A stretch of 64,000 bases of DNA from DASRHK01 sp963776465. Lineage in GTDB: Bacteria > Pseudomonadota > Gammaproteobacteria > Nevskiales > Nevskiaceae. The DNA lies in contig CAVZMV010000001.1 of the NCBI GenBank assembly GCA_963776465.1, positions 558,001 through 622,000 of the forward strand, written 5' to 3'. How positions within the stretch are numbered: position 1 is the stretch's first letter; each line of letters begins with the position of its first letter. The position numbers and the translations under genes were made by a program. Of the stretch, positions 28,350 to 36,587 are shown in pieces. A model generated the notes under the pieces. The model searched no databases. It saw nothing but the letters and a program-made list of their open reading frames with translations, and had not been told where the DNA came from.

Positions 28350-29703
28350 GATCCAGCCAGAGACGCGCTACACCACCGTCGGCAGCGATCGCGTCGCCTA
28401 CCAGGTGCTTGGCGAAGGCAGCCGCGATCTCGTCTACACCACCGGACTCTTCGGGAACGTGGACATGCAGTGGGAAGACCCGGGATCTGCGCGCGTGATG
28501 CGACGCCTGGCTGCGTTCTCGCGCCTGATCCGGTTCGATCGCCGCGGCAGCGGCCTGTCCGATCGTCCGTCCGACGCCACGACGTCCGTGGCCGATCAGT
28601 GGGTCATGGATTGCGCCGCGGTGCTCGACGCGGCCGGATCCGCGGACGCGGTGCTGCTCGGCTCCGGCACGCAAGACGCGGGACCGCTGGTGCTTCACTT
28701 CATCGACCGGTATCCCCAGCGCTGCTCAGGTCTGATCTTCGCCAACACCACAGCGTGCTGGGCCGAGCGGCCTGGCTACCCCCAGGGGCTGACGCTGGCG
28801 GCCATCGAAGAGATCAAGGAGATCTTCAACAAGACCTGGGGCCGGCCGGAATTCGCCGCGCAGTACACGCCGAGTGAGGCCAAGAACCCGGCATTCCTGA
28901 ACTGGTTTGCGAAGTACCAGCGCTCGGTGGCCTCACCGCGTGTGATGGTCGACAACCTGGATTACGCAACCAAGCTCGACTGCCGTCATCTGCTGGAGCA
29001 CGTGCGCGTGCCGACGCTGGTGTTCGGCCGCAGCGAGCGCAAGTTCATTCCGCTGGAGCAGTCGGCCTACATCGCGCGCCACATTCCCGGCGCGCGCTTC
29101 GTGGCGCTGCCGGGCTCCGACGGCAATCTCACCGGAGAGTCTTCGGACCAGATCCTCGACCAGATCGAGCAGTTCGTCACCGGCAAGCGCCACCGCGCGA
29201 CCACCGAGCGCGCGCTGGCTGCGGTGCTGTTCACCGACATCGTGGGCTCGACCCGCAAGGCGGCCGAACTGGGCGATGCCGGCTGGCGGCGGCTCCTGGA
29301 GCTGCACGACCGGCTCATCGGCGAGCAGGTCGACCTGTTCCGCGGAAAGGTGATCGATCGCACCGGCGACGGCGCACTGTCGACCTTCACCAGCCCCGAC
29401 CACGCGATCGACTGCGCACGCGCGCTGCAGACACCGATGGCGGAGCTGGGCCTGACCATCCGCGCCGGCGTGCACTTCGGCCAGGTCGAGCTGCTGGGCG
29501 CCGACGGCGTCGGCGGGATCGGCGTGCACATCGGCGCCCGGGTGATGTCGCTCGCCGCCGCCGGCGAAATCCTGCTGTCGCACACTGCGCAGGGCGTCCT
29601 TGCCGGCTCGCGCTACAGCTTCGAGGACCGCGGCATGCACGAGCTCAAAGGCGTGCCCGGCAAGTGGATGATCTTCGCGGTCGGTCCGCAGGCGACGGCA
29701 TGA
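28348..29703 (+). CDS. Class III adenylate/guanylate cyclase fused to a degenerate alpha/beta-hydrolase domain
   Basis: The N-terminal 275 residues have an alpha/beta-hydrolase fold (LIRFDRRGSGLSD, VPTLVFGRSERKFIP) but the catalytic residues look lost. The nucleophile elbow reads LGSGTQDAGP instead of GxSxG, and the C-terminal segment reads LPGSDGN where catalytically competent relatives have Asp-His. The C-terminal class III cyclase domain keeps both metal-binding Asp (D297 in FTDIVGST, D341 in RTGDGAL) and GVHFGQVEL and GIGVHIGARV motifs. It is probably a ligand-sensing cyclase making cAMP or cGMP. It is coupled by ATGA to a downstream SDR. Confidence 0.92.
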   Translation: MIQPETRYTTVGSDRVAYQVLGEGSRDLVYTTGLFGNVDMQWEDPGSARVMRRLAAFSRLIRFDRRGSGLSDRPSDATTSVADQWVMDCAAVLDAAGSADAVLLGSGTQDAGPLVLHFIDRYPQRCSGLIFANTTACWAERPGYPQGLTLAAIEEIKEIFNKTWGRPEFAAQYTPSEAKNPAFLNWFAKYQRSVASPRVMVDNLDYATKLDCRHLLEHVRVPTLVFGRSERKFIPLEQSAYIARHIPGARFVALPGSDGNLTGESSDQILDQIEQFVTGKRHRATTERALAAVLFTDIVGSTRKAAELGDAGWRRLLELHDRLIGEQVDLFRGKVIDRTGDGALSTFTSPDHAIDCARALQTPMAELGLTIRAGVHFGQVELLGADGVGGIGVHIGARVMSLAAAGEILLSHTAQGVLAGSRYSFEDRGMHELKGVPGKWMIFAVGPQATA

Positions 29704-30512
29704 GCGTCGCAGTCGTCACCGGCGGTGGTCGCGGCATCGGCCGCGCGTTCAGTCTCGCACTGGCAAAGACCGGTGCGAAGGTCGTCGTCACGGGTCGCAC
29801 GAAGAAATCGCTCGATGAAACGGTGCGGCTTCTTGGCGGCGATGCGCTGGCCGTGGCCTGCGACGTCGCCGATCCCAAGAGCGTGGATCGCGCGTTCGGG
29901 GAGATCCGCGACAAGTGCGGGCGCGTCGACGTGCTGGTCAACAACGCCGGCGTGAACACGGCGATCGACACGTTGTGGGAGGTCGACCCCGACCTGTGGT
30001 GGCGAGAGGTGGAGATCAACCTGCGCGGCTGCTTTCTCTGCGCCCGCGCCGTGCTGCCCGGCATGACGGCGCGCACTGCCGGCAGGATCATCCACATCGC
30101 CAGCCACGCGGGCGTGTTCCGCTGGCCGTATTGCTCCGCGTATTCCGTATCGAAAGCGGCGCTGATCAAGATGAGCGAGAACCTCGCATTCGAGACGCGC
30201 AAGCACAACGTCGCGTCCTTTGCGTTCCATCCAGGGTTCGTGAAAGGCGGCTTTGCCGACAATCTTCCGCAGGTCGCCCCGCCGCCCGACACGCCTGCAG
30301 GGAAGGTTCACGCGTGGGTGCTGCAAGAGCTGGCTTCGACGCGCGCGGTGACGCCCGAGCAGAGCGCAGAAGGCGTCGTGAAGCTCGCGTCCGGGAAGTA
30401 CGACGCGCTCTCGGGCCGCTATCTGACCGTCGCCGACGACCTCGACGCGCTGCTGGCGCGCGCCGGCGACATCCAGAAACGCGACGTGCTGACGCTGCGG
30501 CTCAGCCAATGA
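29700..30512 (+). CDS. Short-chain dehydrogenase/reductase
   Basis: A 270-residue classical SDR. Start ATG 29700 overlaps the cyclase stop (ATGA). Motifs: VVTGGGRGIGRAF (cofactor binding), NNAGVNTA, catalytic Ser in HIASHAG and YSVSKAA with the catalytic Tyr and Lys. The basic residue in GRTKKS after the second strand suggests NADP(H) preference. Its substrate is not deducible. It lies in a three-gene coupled unit with the cyclase and an alpha/beta hydrolase. Confidence 0.92.
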   Translation: MSVAVVTGGGRGIGRAFSLALAKTGAKVVVTGRTKKSLDETVRLLGGDALAVACDVADPKSVDRAFGEIRDKCGRVDVLVNNAGVNTAIDTLWEVDPDLWWREVEINLRGCFLCARAVLPGMTARTAGRIIHIASHAGVFRWPYCSAYSVSKAALIKMSENLAFETRKHNVASFAFHPGFVKGGFADNLPQVAPPPDTPAGKVHAWVLQELASTRAVTPEQSAEGVVKLASGKYDALSGRYLTVADDLDALLARAGDIQKRDVLTLRLSQ

Positions 30513-31525
30513 TCGCGCGCCTGCTGAAACGCCTTGCCGTCGTCCTGCTCTTGCTCGTCGGCGGCATCGCCATTTACGGCGCGCTCTACGAGCCGCAGCA
30601 GGATCTGCCCGCGGGCCTGAAGGGCCAGTTCACCGACATCATGGGCATCCGGACGCGCTATCTGCAGGTCGGCGCAGGTCCCGACGTGCTGCTGATCCAC
30701 GGCAGCACCAGCTCGATCGAGGACTGGGCGCCGGTCACCGACGCGCTCGCATCGCAGTTTCGCGTCACTGTCTACGACCGGCCGGGTCATGGCTACACCC
30801 AGACCGGCGCGCGTTACGACTACGAATACAACGCCGGCTTCGCGCTGGCGGTGATAGAGGCGCTGAAGCTGCAGGATCCCGTCGTGGCCGGCCATTCGTA
30901 CGGCGGCGCCATCGCCATGGCCCTGGCGCTCCGCAAGCCGCCGGCAATCACGGGATACGTAGTGGTCGACAGTTCCTTGTACCGCTGGGCGCGCAAGGCC
31001 GATCCCGCCTATCGCATGCTCGTGGTCCCGGCGTTCGGCACCGGCGTCGCGCGGCTGTCGCAACGCTCGCTGGCGCCGAAGAAGATCCGCGCCGCGCTGG
31101 AGCTGCTGTTCCCGCCCGGCACGATGCCGGCCGGATTCGCCGAGGCGCGCATCCCCATCTGGTCGCAGCCCAAGGTGACGGTGTCGGTGGCGCAGGAGGC
31201 ACTGCGCTCTCAAGCCTGGCTCGACGCGATGAGCCCGCGCTACGGGCAGATCACGCAGCCGGTGTTCATCATTGCGCAGGGCGACGATCCGATCCGGCGC
31301 GAGAACGCGGAGCACGCGCATCGCGACATCGCCGGATCGGAGCTGCAGCTGGTGAGCGGCACCGGGCACTTCATCCAGCTCATGAAGACGGACGCCGTCG
31401 TCGAACTGATCCGCAAGGCGGCGAGTGCGCGGACGCCGGACCAGGTCCCGCCGGGGGACGCCTTAAAAGCTCCTTCAACTCGGGTGCGGCCATCCCTGGC
31501 CGCACACGCCCCCGTCGGAACCTGA
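30509..31525 (+). CDS. Membrane-anchored alpha/beta-fold hydrolase
   Basis: This 338-residue protein starts at ATG 30509, overlapping the SDR stop (ATGA). An N-terminal membrane helix (LAVVLLLLVGGIAIYGALY) acts as signal anchor. The hydrolase domain has LLIHGSTSS (oxyanion region), nucleophile Ser in AGHSYGGAI, Asp in AQGDDPI and His in GTGHFIQL, so unlike the cyclase fusion two genes upstream this one looks catalytically complete. The last 30 or so residues are encoded by palindrome copy C, and the stop lies in its right arm; the natural C-terminus has probably been extended by the element. Substrate unknown. Confidence 0.88.
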   Translation: MIARLLKRLAVVLLLLVGGIAIYGALYEPQQDLPAGLKGQFTDIMGIRTRYLQVGAGPDVLLIHGSTSSIEDWAPVTDALASQFRVTVYDRPGHGYTQTGARYDYEYNAGFALAVIEALKLQDPVVAGHSYGGAIAMALALRKPPAITGYVVVDSSLYRWARKADPAYRMLVVPAFGTGVARLSQRSLAPKKIRAALELLFPPGTMPAGFAEARIPIWSQPKVTVSVAQEALRSQAWLDAMSPRYGQITQPVFIIAQGDDPIRRENAEHAHRDIAGSELQLVSGTGHFIQLMKTDAVVELIRKAASARTPDQVPPGDALKAPSTRVRPSLAAHAPVGT

Positions 31526-31536
31526 TCCGCCGTCCG
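31430..31536. repeat. Long palindrome family, copy C
   Basis: The 17-bp outer arms (31430-31446 and 31520-31536, two mismatches) are followed by CCGCCGGGGG facing CCCCCGTCGG. Core variant CGCCTTAAAAGCTCC, then inner hairpin TGCGGCCA-TCCC-TGGCCGCA. It lies between the convergent hydrolase and putA genes and covers the end of the hydrolase coding sequence. Copy D is its closest relative. Confidence 0.9.
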
Positions 31537-31539
31537 TCT

Positions 31540-34500
31540 TCAGCCACTTTGGGCTAGCAGCCGCGCGTTGCCTCCGACTGCTGCGGTGTTCACCGTCAGC
31601 GTGCGCTCGGTGACGAAGCGCAAGAGGTAATGCGGACCGCCCGCTTTCGGGCCGGTGCCGGACAGGCCTTCGCCGCCGAACGGCTGCACGCCGACGACGG
31701 CGCCGGTCATGCCGCGATTGATGTAGCAATTGCCGACGCGTGCCAGCGCCTGCACCTTGCGCCAGGTGGACTCGATGCGCGAGTGCACGCCGAGCGTCAG
31801 TCCGTAGCGCGTGTGGTTGATCTGGTGGATCACCGATTCCAGCGCCTTGGCCGGATAGCGGATGACGTGCAGCATGGCGCCGAACTGCTCGGAATCCAGC
31901 TCCTCGAGCGACTCGATCTCCACGGCGCAGGGCGCGAAGTAGGTGCCGCTGCGGCAGCTCTCGGGCACGGACAGATGCTCGATCAGGCGGCCGAACTTGG
32001 TCATCGCCGCAGCGTGCGCGTCGAGCTTCTTCTGCGCGGCCTGGTCGATCACCGGTCCGACGTCGGTCGACAAGAGGCCGGGATCGCCGATGCTGATCTC
32101 GCGCATCGCGCCCTTGAGCATATGGATGGTCTTGTCGGCGATCTCGTCCTGCAAGAACAGCACGCGCAGCGCCGAGCAGCGCTGGCCCGCGGAGTAGAAG
32201 GCGCTGAACAGCGTGTCCTTCACCACCTGCTCGGGCAGCGCGGACGAATCCACGATCATCGCGTTCTGGCCGCCGGTCTCGGCGATCAGCGCGGCGATGG
32301 GCCCTTCGCGCGCCGCCAGCGCGCGATTGATCAGCTGCGCGACCTCGACCGAGCCGGTGAAGGCAACGCCCGCCACGCGCTCGTCCTTGACCAGCGCGGA
32401 CCCGACGTCGCCGGCGCCCAGGACGCACTGCAGGACCTCGCGCGGAATGCCGGCCTCGTGCAGGAGCCGCACCATCAGCACCGCGACGAGATTGGTCTGC
32501 TCCGCCGGCTTGGCGATGACCGCGTTGCCGGCGACCAGCGCGGCGGCGATCTGGCCGGTGAAGATCGCCAGCGGAAAATTCCACGGCGAGATGCAGACGA
32601 ACACGCCGCGGCCGTGCAGCTGCAGCTCGTTGTGCTCGCCGGTCGGGCCCGGCAGGACTTCGGGTTGCGACAGGACCTTGACCGCCTGCGCCGCGTAGTA
32701 GCGCAGGAAGTCGACGGCTTCGCGCACCTCGGCCACCGCGTCAGGGATGGTCTTGCCGGCCTCGCGGATCAAGAGCTTCACGAACTCCGCGCGGCGACTT
32801 TCCAGCTGATCCGAACTGCGCTGCAGGATTTCGGCGCGCTGCTTCACCGGCGTCGCGTTCCAGCGCGGCTGCGCGTGCGCGGCTGCGGCGACCACGTCGT
32901 GCACGCGCGCAGGATCGAGCGCGGTCCATTCGCCGAGCACGCGACGGCGATCGGCGGGGTCGCTTATTTGTGATCCCCTCCCCCGTTCACGGGGGAGGGC
33001 CAGGGAGGGGGCGATGATCGACTCTGCACGATCGAGCACCGGCGCAGCCTTCAGCGCACGCGAGAACTCCACCGCCTGCGTCTCGTCGGCCAGATTCACC
33101 CCGGCCGAATTCCGCCGCGCGTCTCCATACAGGTCCGCCGGCATCGGCAGACTCGGATTGGGCTTGCCGCCGAGCCTGCGCACCAGCTCCACCGGGTCGG
33201 CGACCAGTGACTCTGGCGGCATCTGCTCGTCGAAGATGCGGTTGACGAACGAGGTGTTGGCGCCGTTCTCCAGCAGCCGGCGCACCAGGTACGGCAGCAG
33301 GTCCTCGTGCGATCCGACCGGCGCGTAGACGCGGCACGGAATCTCGAGATCCTCCTTCACTACCTGATACAGCGCCTCGCCCATGCCGTGCAGCCGCTGG
33401 AATTCGTAGCCCGCGTTGTCGCCTGCGTACTCGCGCACGGCGGCGACGGTGTGCGCGTTGTGCGTGGCCAGCTGCGGATAGAACGCGTCGCGCGCGGCCA
33501 GCATGCGGCGCGCGCAGGCCAGGTACGCGACGTCGGTGTTGGCCTTGCGCGTGAACACCGGGTAGCTCGCCAGGCCCTGCTCCTGTCCGCGCTTGACCTC
33601 GGTGTCCCAGTAGGCGCCCTTGACCAGCCGCACCGGCATCTTGCGGCCGACGCTGCGCGCCAGCGCCTCGAGCCACTCGATCACGAAGAAGCCGCGCTTC
33701 TGGAAGGCCTGCACCGCCAGGCCGAAGCCTTCCCATCCGGCGAGCGCGCGATCGCGGTAGACGGCTTCGACCAGATCCAGCGAGAGCTCCAGTCGATCCG
33801 CCTCCTCGGCGTCGACGGTGAGCCCGATGTTCTCCTTGCGCGCCTGCTTCGCGAGCTCGAGCAGGCGCGGCGTCAGCTCCTTGAGCACGCGCTCGCGCTT
33901 GGCGAACTCATAGCGCGGATGCAGCGCGGACAGCTTCACCGAGATCCCCGGCTGCGCGAACACCGGCCCGTTGCGATCGCCGTCGCGACGCGCGCCCATC
34001 TCGGCGATGGCGCTCTGGTACGCACCGAGGTAGCGCAGCGCATCGGCGGAAGTCAGCGCCGCTTCGCCGAGCATGTCGTAGGAGTGCAGATACGCGCGGT
34101 TCTCGCGCGAGGTCGCGTTCTTCAGCGCTTCCTCGATCGTGCGGCCCATGACGAACTGCCCGCCCATCAGCCGCATCGCCTGGCGGATCGCGAGCTTGAT
34201 CACCGGCTCGCTGGACTTGCCGATGAGCTTGCCGATGGCGCTGCGGAAGTTCCTGGTGGTATCCGGCGACAGCCGCACGATGCGGCCGGTGAGCATCAAG
34301 CCCCAGGTCGAGGCGTTGACGAACAGCGAATCGGACTTGCCCAGGTGCGACTCCCAGTCCGCTTCCGCGAGCTTGTCGGCGATCAGCTTCTCGGCGGTGG
34401 CGTCGTCTGGGATGCGCAGCAGCGCCTCGGCCAGGCACATCAGCAGCACGCCTTCTTCCGACGACAGGTCGTACTGGTGCATGAACGCGTCCAGCGGCGA

Positions 34501-34719
34501 GCGTTCGTCGCGCAGCGTGCGCACGCGGCGGACCCAGTCCGCGGCCATCCGCTGCACCGCGGTGCTGCGCTCGGGCCCCAGGTCGGCGGTCGCGAGCAGG
34601 CGCTGCAGGAGCTCGGTCTCGTCCGTCAGGTAGTTCGAGGCGATGGCGCCGCGCTTGCCGTCGCGCGCCTGCGGCGGCGTGGCGAACACGTAGGGACGGT
34701 CGTCGGCGGTGTCGTTCAT
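31540..34719 (-). CDS. putA: Bifunctional proline dehydrogenase / 1-pyrroline-5-carboxylate dehydrogenase
   Basis: This 1059-residue enzyme oxidises proline to glutamate at the inner membrane. The N-terminal PRODH part includes SDSLFVNASTWGLMLTG and the barrel strands RLVKGAYWDTEVKRG and LATHNAHTVA. The C-terminal P5CDH part has ETGGQNAMIVDSSALPE and the catalytic Cys in SAGQRCSALR. There is no N-terminal ribbon-helix-helix, so it is not an autoregulator, and it ends shortly after VTERTLTVNTAAVGGN, without the extra C-terminal domain of longer trifunctional forms. The linker between the two enzymes contains an in-frame palindromic repeat (APSLALPRERGRGS). It is divergent from cutA with only 35 bp between. 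Confidence 0.95.
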   Translation of the reverse strand: MNDTADDRPYVFATPPQARDGKRGAIASNYLTDETELLQRLLATADLGPERSTAVQRMAADWVRRVRTLRDERSPLDAFMHQYDLSSEEGVLLMCLAEALLRIPDDATAEKLIADKLAEADWESHLGKSDSLFVNASTWGLMLTGRIVRLSPDTTRNFRSAIGKLIGKSSEPVIKLAIRQAMRLMGGQFVMGRTIEEALKNATSRENRAYLHSYDMLGEAALTSADALRYLGAYQSAIAEMGARRDGDRNGPVFAQPGISVKLSALHPRYEFAKRERVLKELTPRLLELAKQARKENIGLTVDAEEADRLELSLDLVEAVYRDRALAGWEGFGLAVQAFQKRGFFVIEWLEALARSVGRKMPVRLVKGAYWDTEVKRGQEQGLASYPVFTRKANTDVAYLACARRMLAARDAFYPQLATHNAHTVAAVREYAGDNAGYEFQRLHGMGEALYQVVKEDLEIPCRVYAPVGSHEDLLPYLVRRLLENGANTSFVNRIFDEQMPPESLVADPVELVRRLGGKPNPSLPMPADLYGDARRNSAGVNLADETQAVEFSRALKAAPVLDRAESIIAPSLALPRERGRGSQISDPADRRRVLGEWTALDPARVHDVVAAAAHAQPRWNATPVKQRAEILQRSSDQLESRRAEFVKLLIREAGKTIPDAVAEVREAVDFLRYYAAQAVKVLSQPEVLPGPTGEHNELQLHGRGVFVCISPWNFPLAIFTGQIAAALVAGNAVIAKPAEQTNLVAVLMVRLLHEAGIPREVLQCVLGAGDVGSALVKDERVAGVAFTGSVEVAQLINRALAAREGPIAALIAETGGQNAMIVDSSALPEQVVKDTLFSAFYSAGQRCSALRVLFLQDEIADKTIHMLKGAMREISIGDPGLLSTDVGPVIDQAAQKKLDAHAAAMTKFGRLIEHLSVPESCRSGTYFAPCAVEIESLEELDSEQFGAMLHVIRYPAKALESVIHQINHTRYGLTLGVHSRIESTWRKVQALARVGNCYINRGMTGAVVGVQPFGGEGLSGTGPKAGGPHYLLRFVTERTLTVNTAAVGGNARLLAQSG
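32974..33012. repeat. Palindromic repeat inserted in frame in the putA linker
   Basis: A 10-bp perfect stem CCCTCCCCCG/CGGGGGAGGG around TTCA (32976-32999) is followed by CCAGGGAGGGGG. It encodes the Pro/Arg-rich stretch between the PRODH and P5CDH domains of PutA and leaves the frame open. Its sequence is unrelated to the six long palindromes. I see no second copy in this window, so its repeat status is inferred from its palindromic, non-protein-like nature. Confidence 0.6.
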
Positions 34720-34754
34720 GCGGCGTTCACGTCGGGGGCCGTTATGCTATCGCG

Positions 34755-35072
34755 ATGTCCGTGATCATCGCCCTCGTCACCTGCCCCGTCGATCGCGCCG
34801 ACGCGCTGGCCAGCGCGCTGGTGGAGAACCGCCACGCCGCCTGCGTCAACATCGTGCCGCAGGTGAAGTCGGTCTATCGCTGGAAAGGCGAGGTGCAGCG
34901 CGACGACGAGGCGCTGCTCGTCATCAAGACGCGGGCGGCGGCCTTCGAGACGCTGAAGCAGGCGGTGCTCAAGCTGCATCCCTACGAACTTCCCGAGGTC
35001 ATCGCGGTCAACGTGGACCACGGTCACCCGCCGTACCTCGACTGGGTTCTGAGCAGCGTCCCCCATGCGTAA
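34755..35072 (+). CDS. cutA: CutA1-family divalent-ion tolerance protein
   Basis: This 105-residue protein matches CutA1 in length and sequence: ENRHAACVNIVPQVKSVYRW, KTRAAAFETL and HPYELPEVIAV. CutA1 forms very stable trimers and has been linked to copper tolerance. Its stop overlaps by 8 bp the start of the downstream DsbD-alpha gene, and cutA next to dsbD is a known gammaproteobacterial arrangement. ATG at 34755. Confidence 0.95.
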   Translation: MSVIIALVTCPVDRADALASALVENRHAACVNIVPQVKSVYRWKGEVQRDDEALLVIKTRAAAFETLKQAVLKLHPYELPEVIAVNVDHGHPPYLDWVLSSVPHA

Positions 35073-35499
35073 GGCAGCCTTCCTGGCATTGACGATGTGC
35101 GCGGCCGCGCACGCCGGCGGCGTCGGCTTCTTCGACAAGCCGAAGGCCGAGCCGAAATTCCTGCCGGTGGACCAGGCCTTCGAGATCCAGCCGCTGGAGA
35201 AGAAGGACGGCAGCCTGCTGGTGACCTGGCGCATCGCGCCGGGGTACTACCTGTATCGCCAGCGGATGAGCTTCGAGCCCATCGGTGCCGCCAAGATCGG
35301 CCCGGTCCGCCTGCCCGCCGGCGAAAAGCACAGCGACGAATATTTCGGCGTGGTCGAGATCTATCGCGACGCCTTCCTGACCGCCAAGCTTGCCGACCCG
35401 CAGCCGGGACGGGTCAAGCTCAAGGTCAGCTACCAGGGCTGCGCGGACGCGGGACTGTGCTATCCGCCCCAGGAGCGGGTGCTGGAGTACACGCCTTGA
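35065..35499 (+). CDS. Stand-alone DsbD N-terminal (alpha) domain
   Basis: This 144-residue protein has a signal peptide (MRKAAFLALTMCAAAHA) and then the periplasmic alpha domain of DsbD: FLPVDQAFEIQPLEKKDG, WRIAPGYYLYRQRM and the redox Cys pair in YQGCADAGLCYPP. Full DsbD continues with an eight-helix electron-carrying membrane domain and a C-terminal thioredoxin domain; both are absent here. The coding sequence ends in a clean TGA that overlaps the TTG start of a separate TlpA-like protein. It looks as if the membrane core was lost and the outer domains kept as two coupled genes. Without the core, the source of electrons is unclear. Confidence 0.88.
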   Translation: MRKAAFLALTMCAAAHAGGVGFFDKPKAEPKFLPVDQAFEIQPLEKKDGSLLVTWRIAPGYYLYRQRMSFEPIGAAKIGPVRLPAGEKHSDEYFGVVEIYRDAFLTAKLADPQPGRVKLKVSYQGCADAGLCYPPQERVLEYTP

Positions 35500-36011
35500 G
35501 CCGGCGCGCCGCCCTCGGCGCGCTGATCCTCCTCGTGGTCGCTGCAGCTGCCGGCTTCTTCGCCCATCGATGGCTGGAGCAGCGCAACGCGCCGGCGCCG
35601 GAGCTGGCCTTCACCGACCTCGACGGCAAGGCGCGCGCGCTGTCCGAGTTCCGCGGCAAGCTGACGCTGGTGAATTTCTGGGCGAGCTGGTGCGCGCCCT
35701 GCCTGCACGAGATGCCGCTGCTGGTGAAGGCGCAAGCCGACCATGGCGCCCGCGGGCTGCAGATCCTCGGGCCGGCCCTGGACGCGCCGGCCGCCGTGCG
35801 CGATACCGTCAAGCGGTTCGGCATCCCCTACCCGGTTTTCGTCGGCGACGATGAGGTGATGAAGGCCATGGACGTGCTGGGCAACGACCTGGGGGCGCTG
35901 CCTTATTCCGTGCTGATTGCTCCCGATGGCAAGATCCTCGAGCGCATCTACGGCGGGCTGTCCGCCGAGCGGCTGCAGGGTCTGCTTGAGAGCCGTTTAC
36001 CGACGCCCTGA
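35496..36011 (+). CDS. TlpA/ResA-like membrane-anchored thioredoxin
   Basis: This 171-residue protein starts at TTG 35496, overlapping the upstream stop (TTGA). An N-terminal anchor helix (ALGALILLVVAAAAGFFA) is followed by a periplasmic thioredoxin fold with the WASWCAPC active site and cis-Pro region ALPYSVLI. It is likely to reduce periplasmic disulfides or function in cytochrome c or DsbD-alpha recycling. Tight coupling with the DsbD-alpha domain suggests that they work as a pair. Reading frames upstream of TTG overlap the DsbD gene and are not protein-like. Confidence 0.92.
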   Translation: MSRRAALGALILLVVAAAAGFFAHRWLEQRNAPAPELAFTDLDGKARALSEFRGKLTLVNFWASWCAPCLHEMPLLVKAQADHGARGLQILGPALDAPAAVRDTVKRFGIPYPVFVGDDEVMKAMDVLGNDLGALPYSVLIAPDGKILERIYGGLSAERLQGLLESRLPTP

Positions 36012-36112
36012 CAATCATTTGCAGCGATCAGCAGGGATTCTGCCGGCATCTACCGCCGATCTAGCCATAAGTCACCACGTCTGGCACACTCACCTCCCCT
36101 TCGCGAAGCCGG

Positions 36113-36571
36113 GTGCCGCCGACCGTGAGCCTGATCCTGCTGCTGAACGGCCCCAACCTGAACCTGCTCGGCAGCCGCGAGCCCCACATCTACGGGGCGC
36201 AGACGCTCGGCCAGATCGAGGACGAGCTGGGCGAGGAAGCCGGTGAGCTCGGCCACGAGATCGAGCACTTCCAGAGCAACCACGAGGGCGCGCTGATCGA
36301 GCGCGTGCAGCAGGCCAAGGCCGAAGGCGTGGACTTCATCCTGCTCAACCCGGGCGCGTTCTCGCATACCAGCATCGCGCTGCGCGATGCCCTGCTCGCC
36401 GTCGAGATCCCCTTCATCGAGGTGCACCTGTCCAACGTGCATGCGCGCGAGGCGTTCCGGCGTCACAGCTATTTCTCCGACATCGCGCAGGGCGTGATCG
36501 TCGGCCTGGGTCCGCTGGGCTATCGCCTGGCGCTGCAGGCGGCGCACGAGCGCCTCTCGTCGAAGCGCTGA
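36113..36571 (+). CDS. aroQ: Type II 3-dehydroquinate dehydratase
   Basis: This 152-residue shikimate-pathway enzyme dehydrates 3-dehydroquinate. Motifs: LLLNGPNLNLLGSREPHIYG with the catalytic Tyr, FQSNHEGALIERV, LNPGAFSHTSIALRDAL and IEVHLSNVHAREAFRRHSY. Start is GTG at 36113; GTG at 36125 is an alternative. The order aroQ-accB-accC is conserved in many Gammaproteobacteria. It lies 16 bp from accB. Confidence 0.96.
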   Translation: MPPTVSLILLLNGPNLNLLGSREPHIYGAQTLGQIEDELGEEAGELGHEIEHFQSNHEGALIERVQQAKAEGVDFILLNPGAFSHTSIALRDALLAVEIPFIEVHLSNVHAREAFRRHSYFSDIAQGVIVGLGPLGYRLALQAAHERLSSKR

Positions 36572-36587
36572 CCGGCAAGGAGAGACC

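Noticed and set aside
31475..32584. 369-residue minus-strand frame inside putA
   Set aside because: Shadow frame of the P5CDH domain, Arg/Gly/Ala-rich and without motifs.
36012..36112. Possible small gene or RNA between the TlpA-like gene and aroQ
   Set aside because: Only 101 bp, no reading frame with a ribosome-binding site, no clear hairpin-plus-T terminator.
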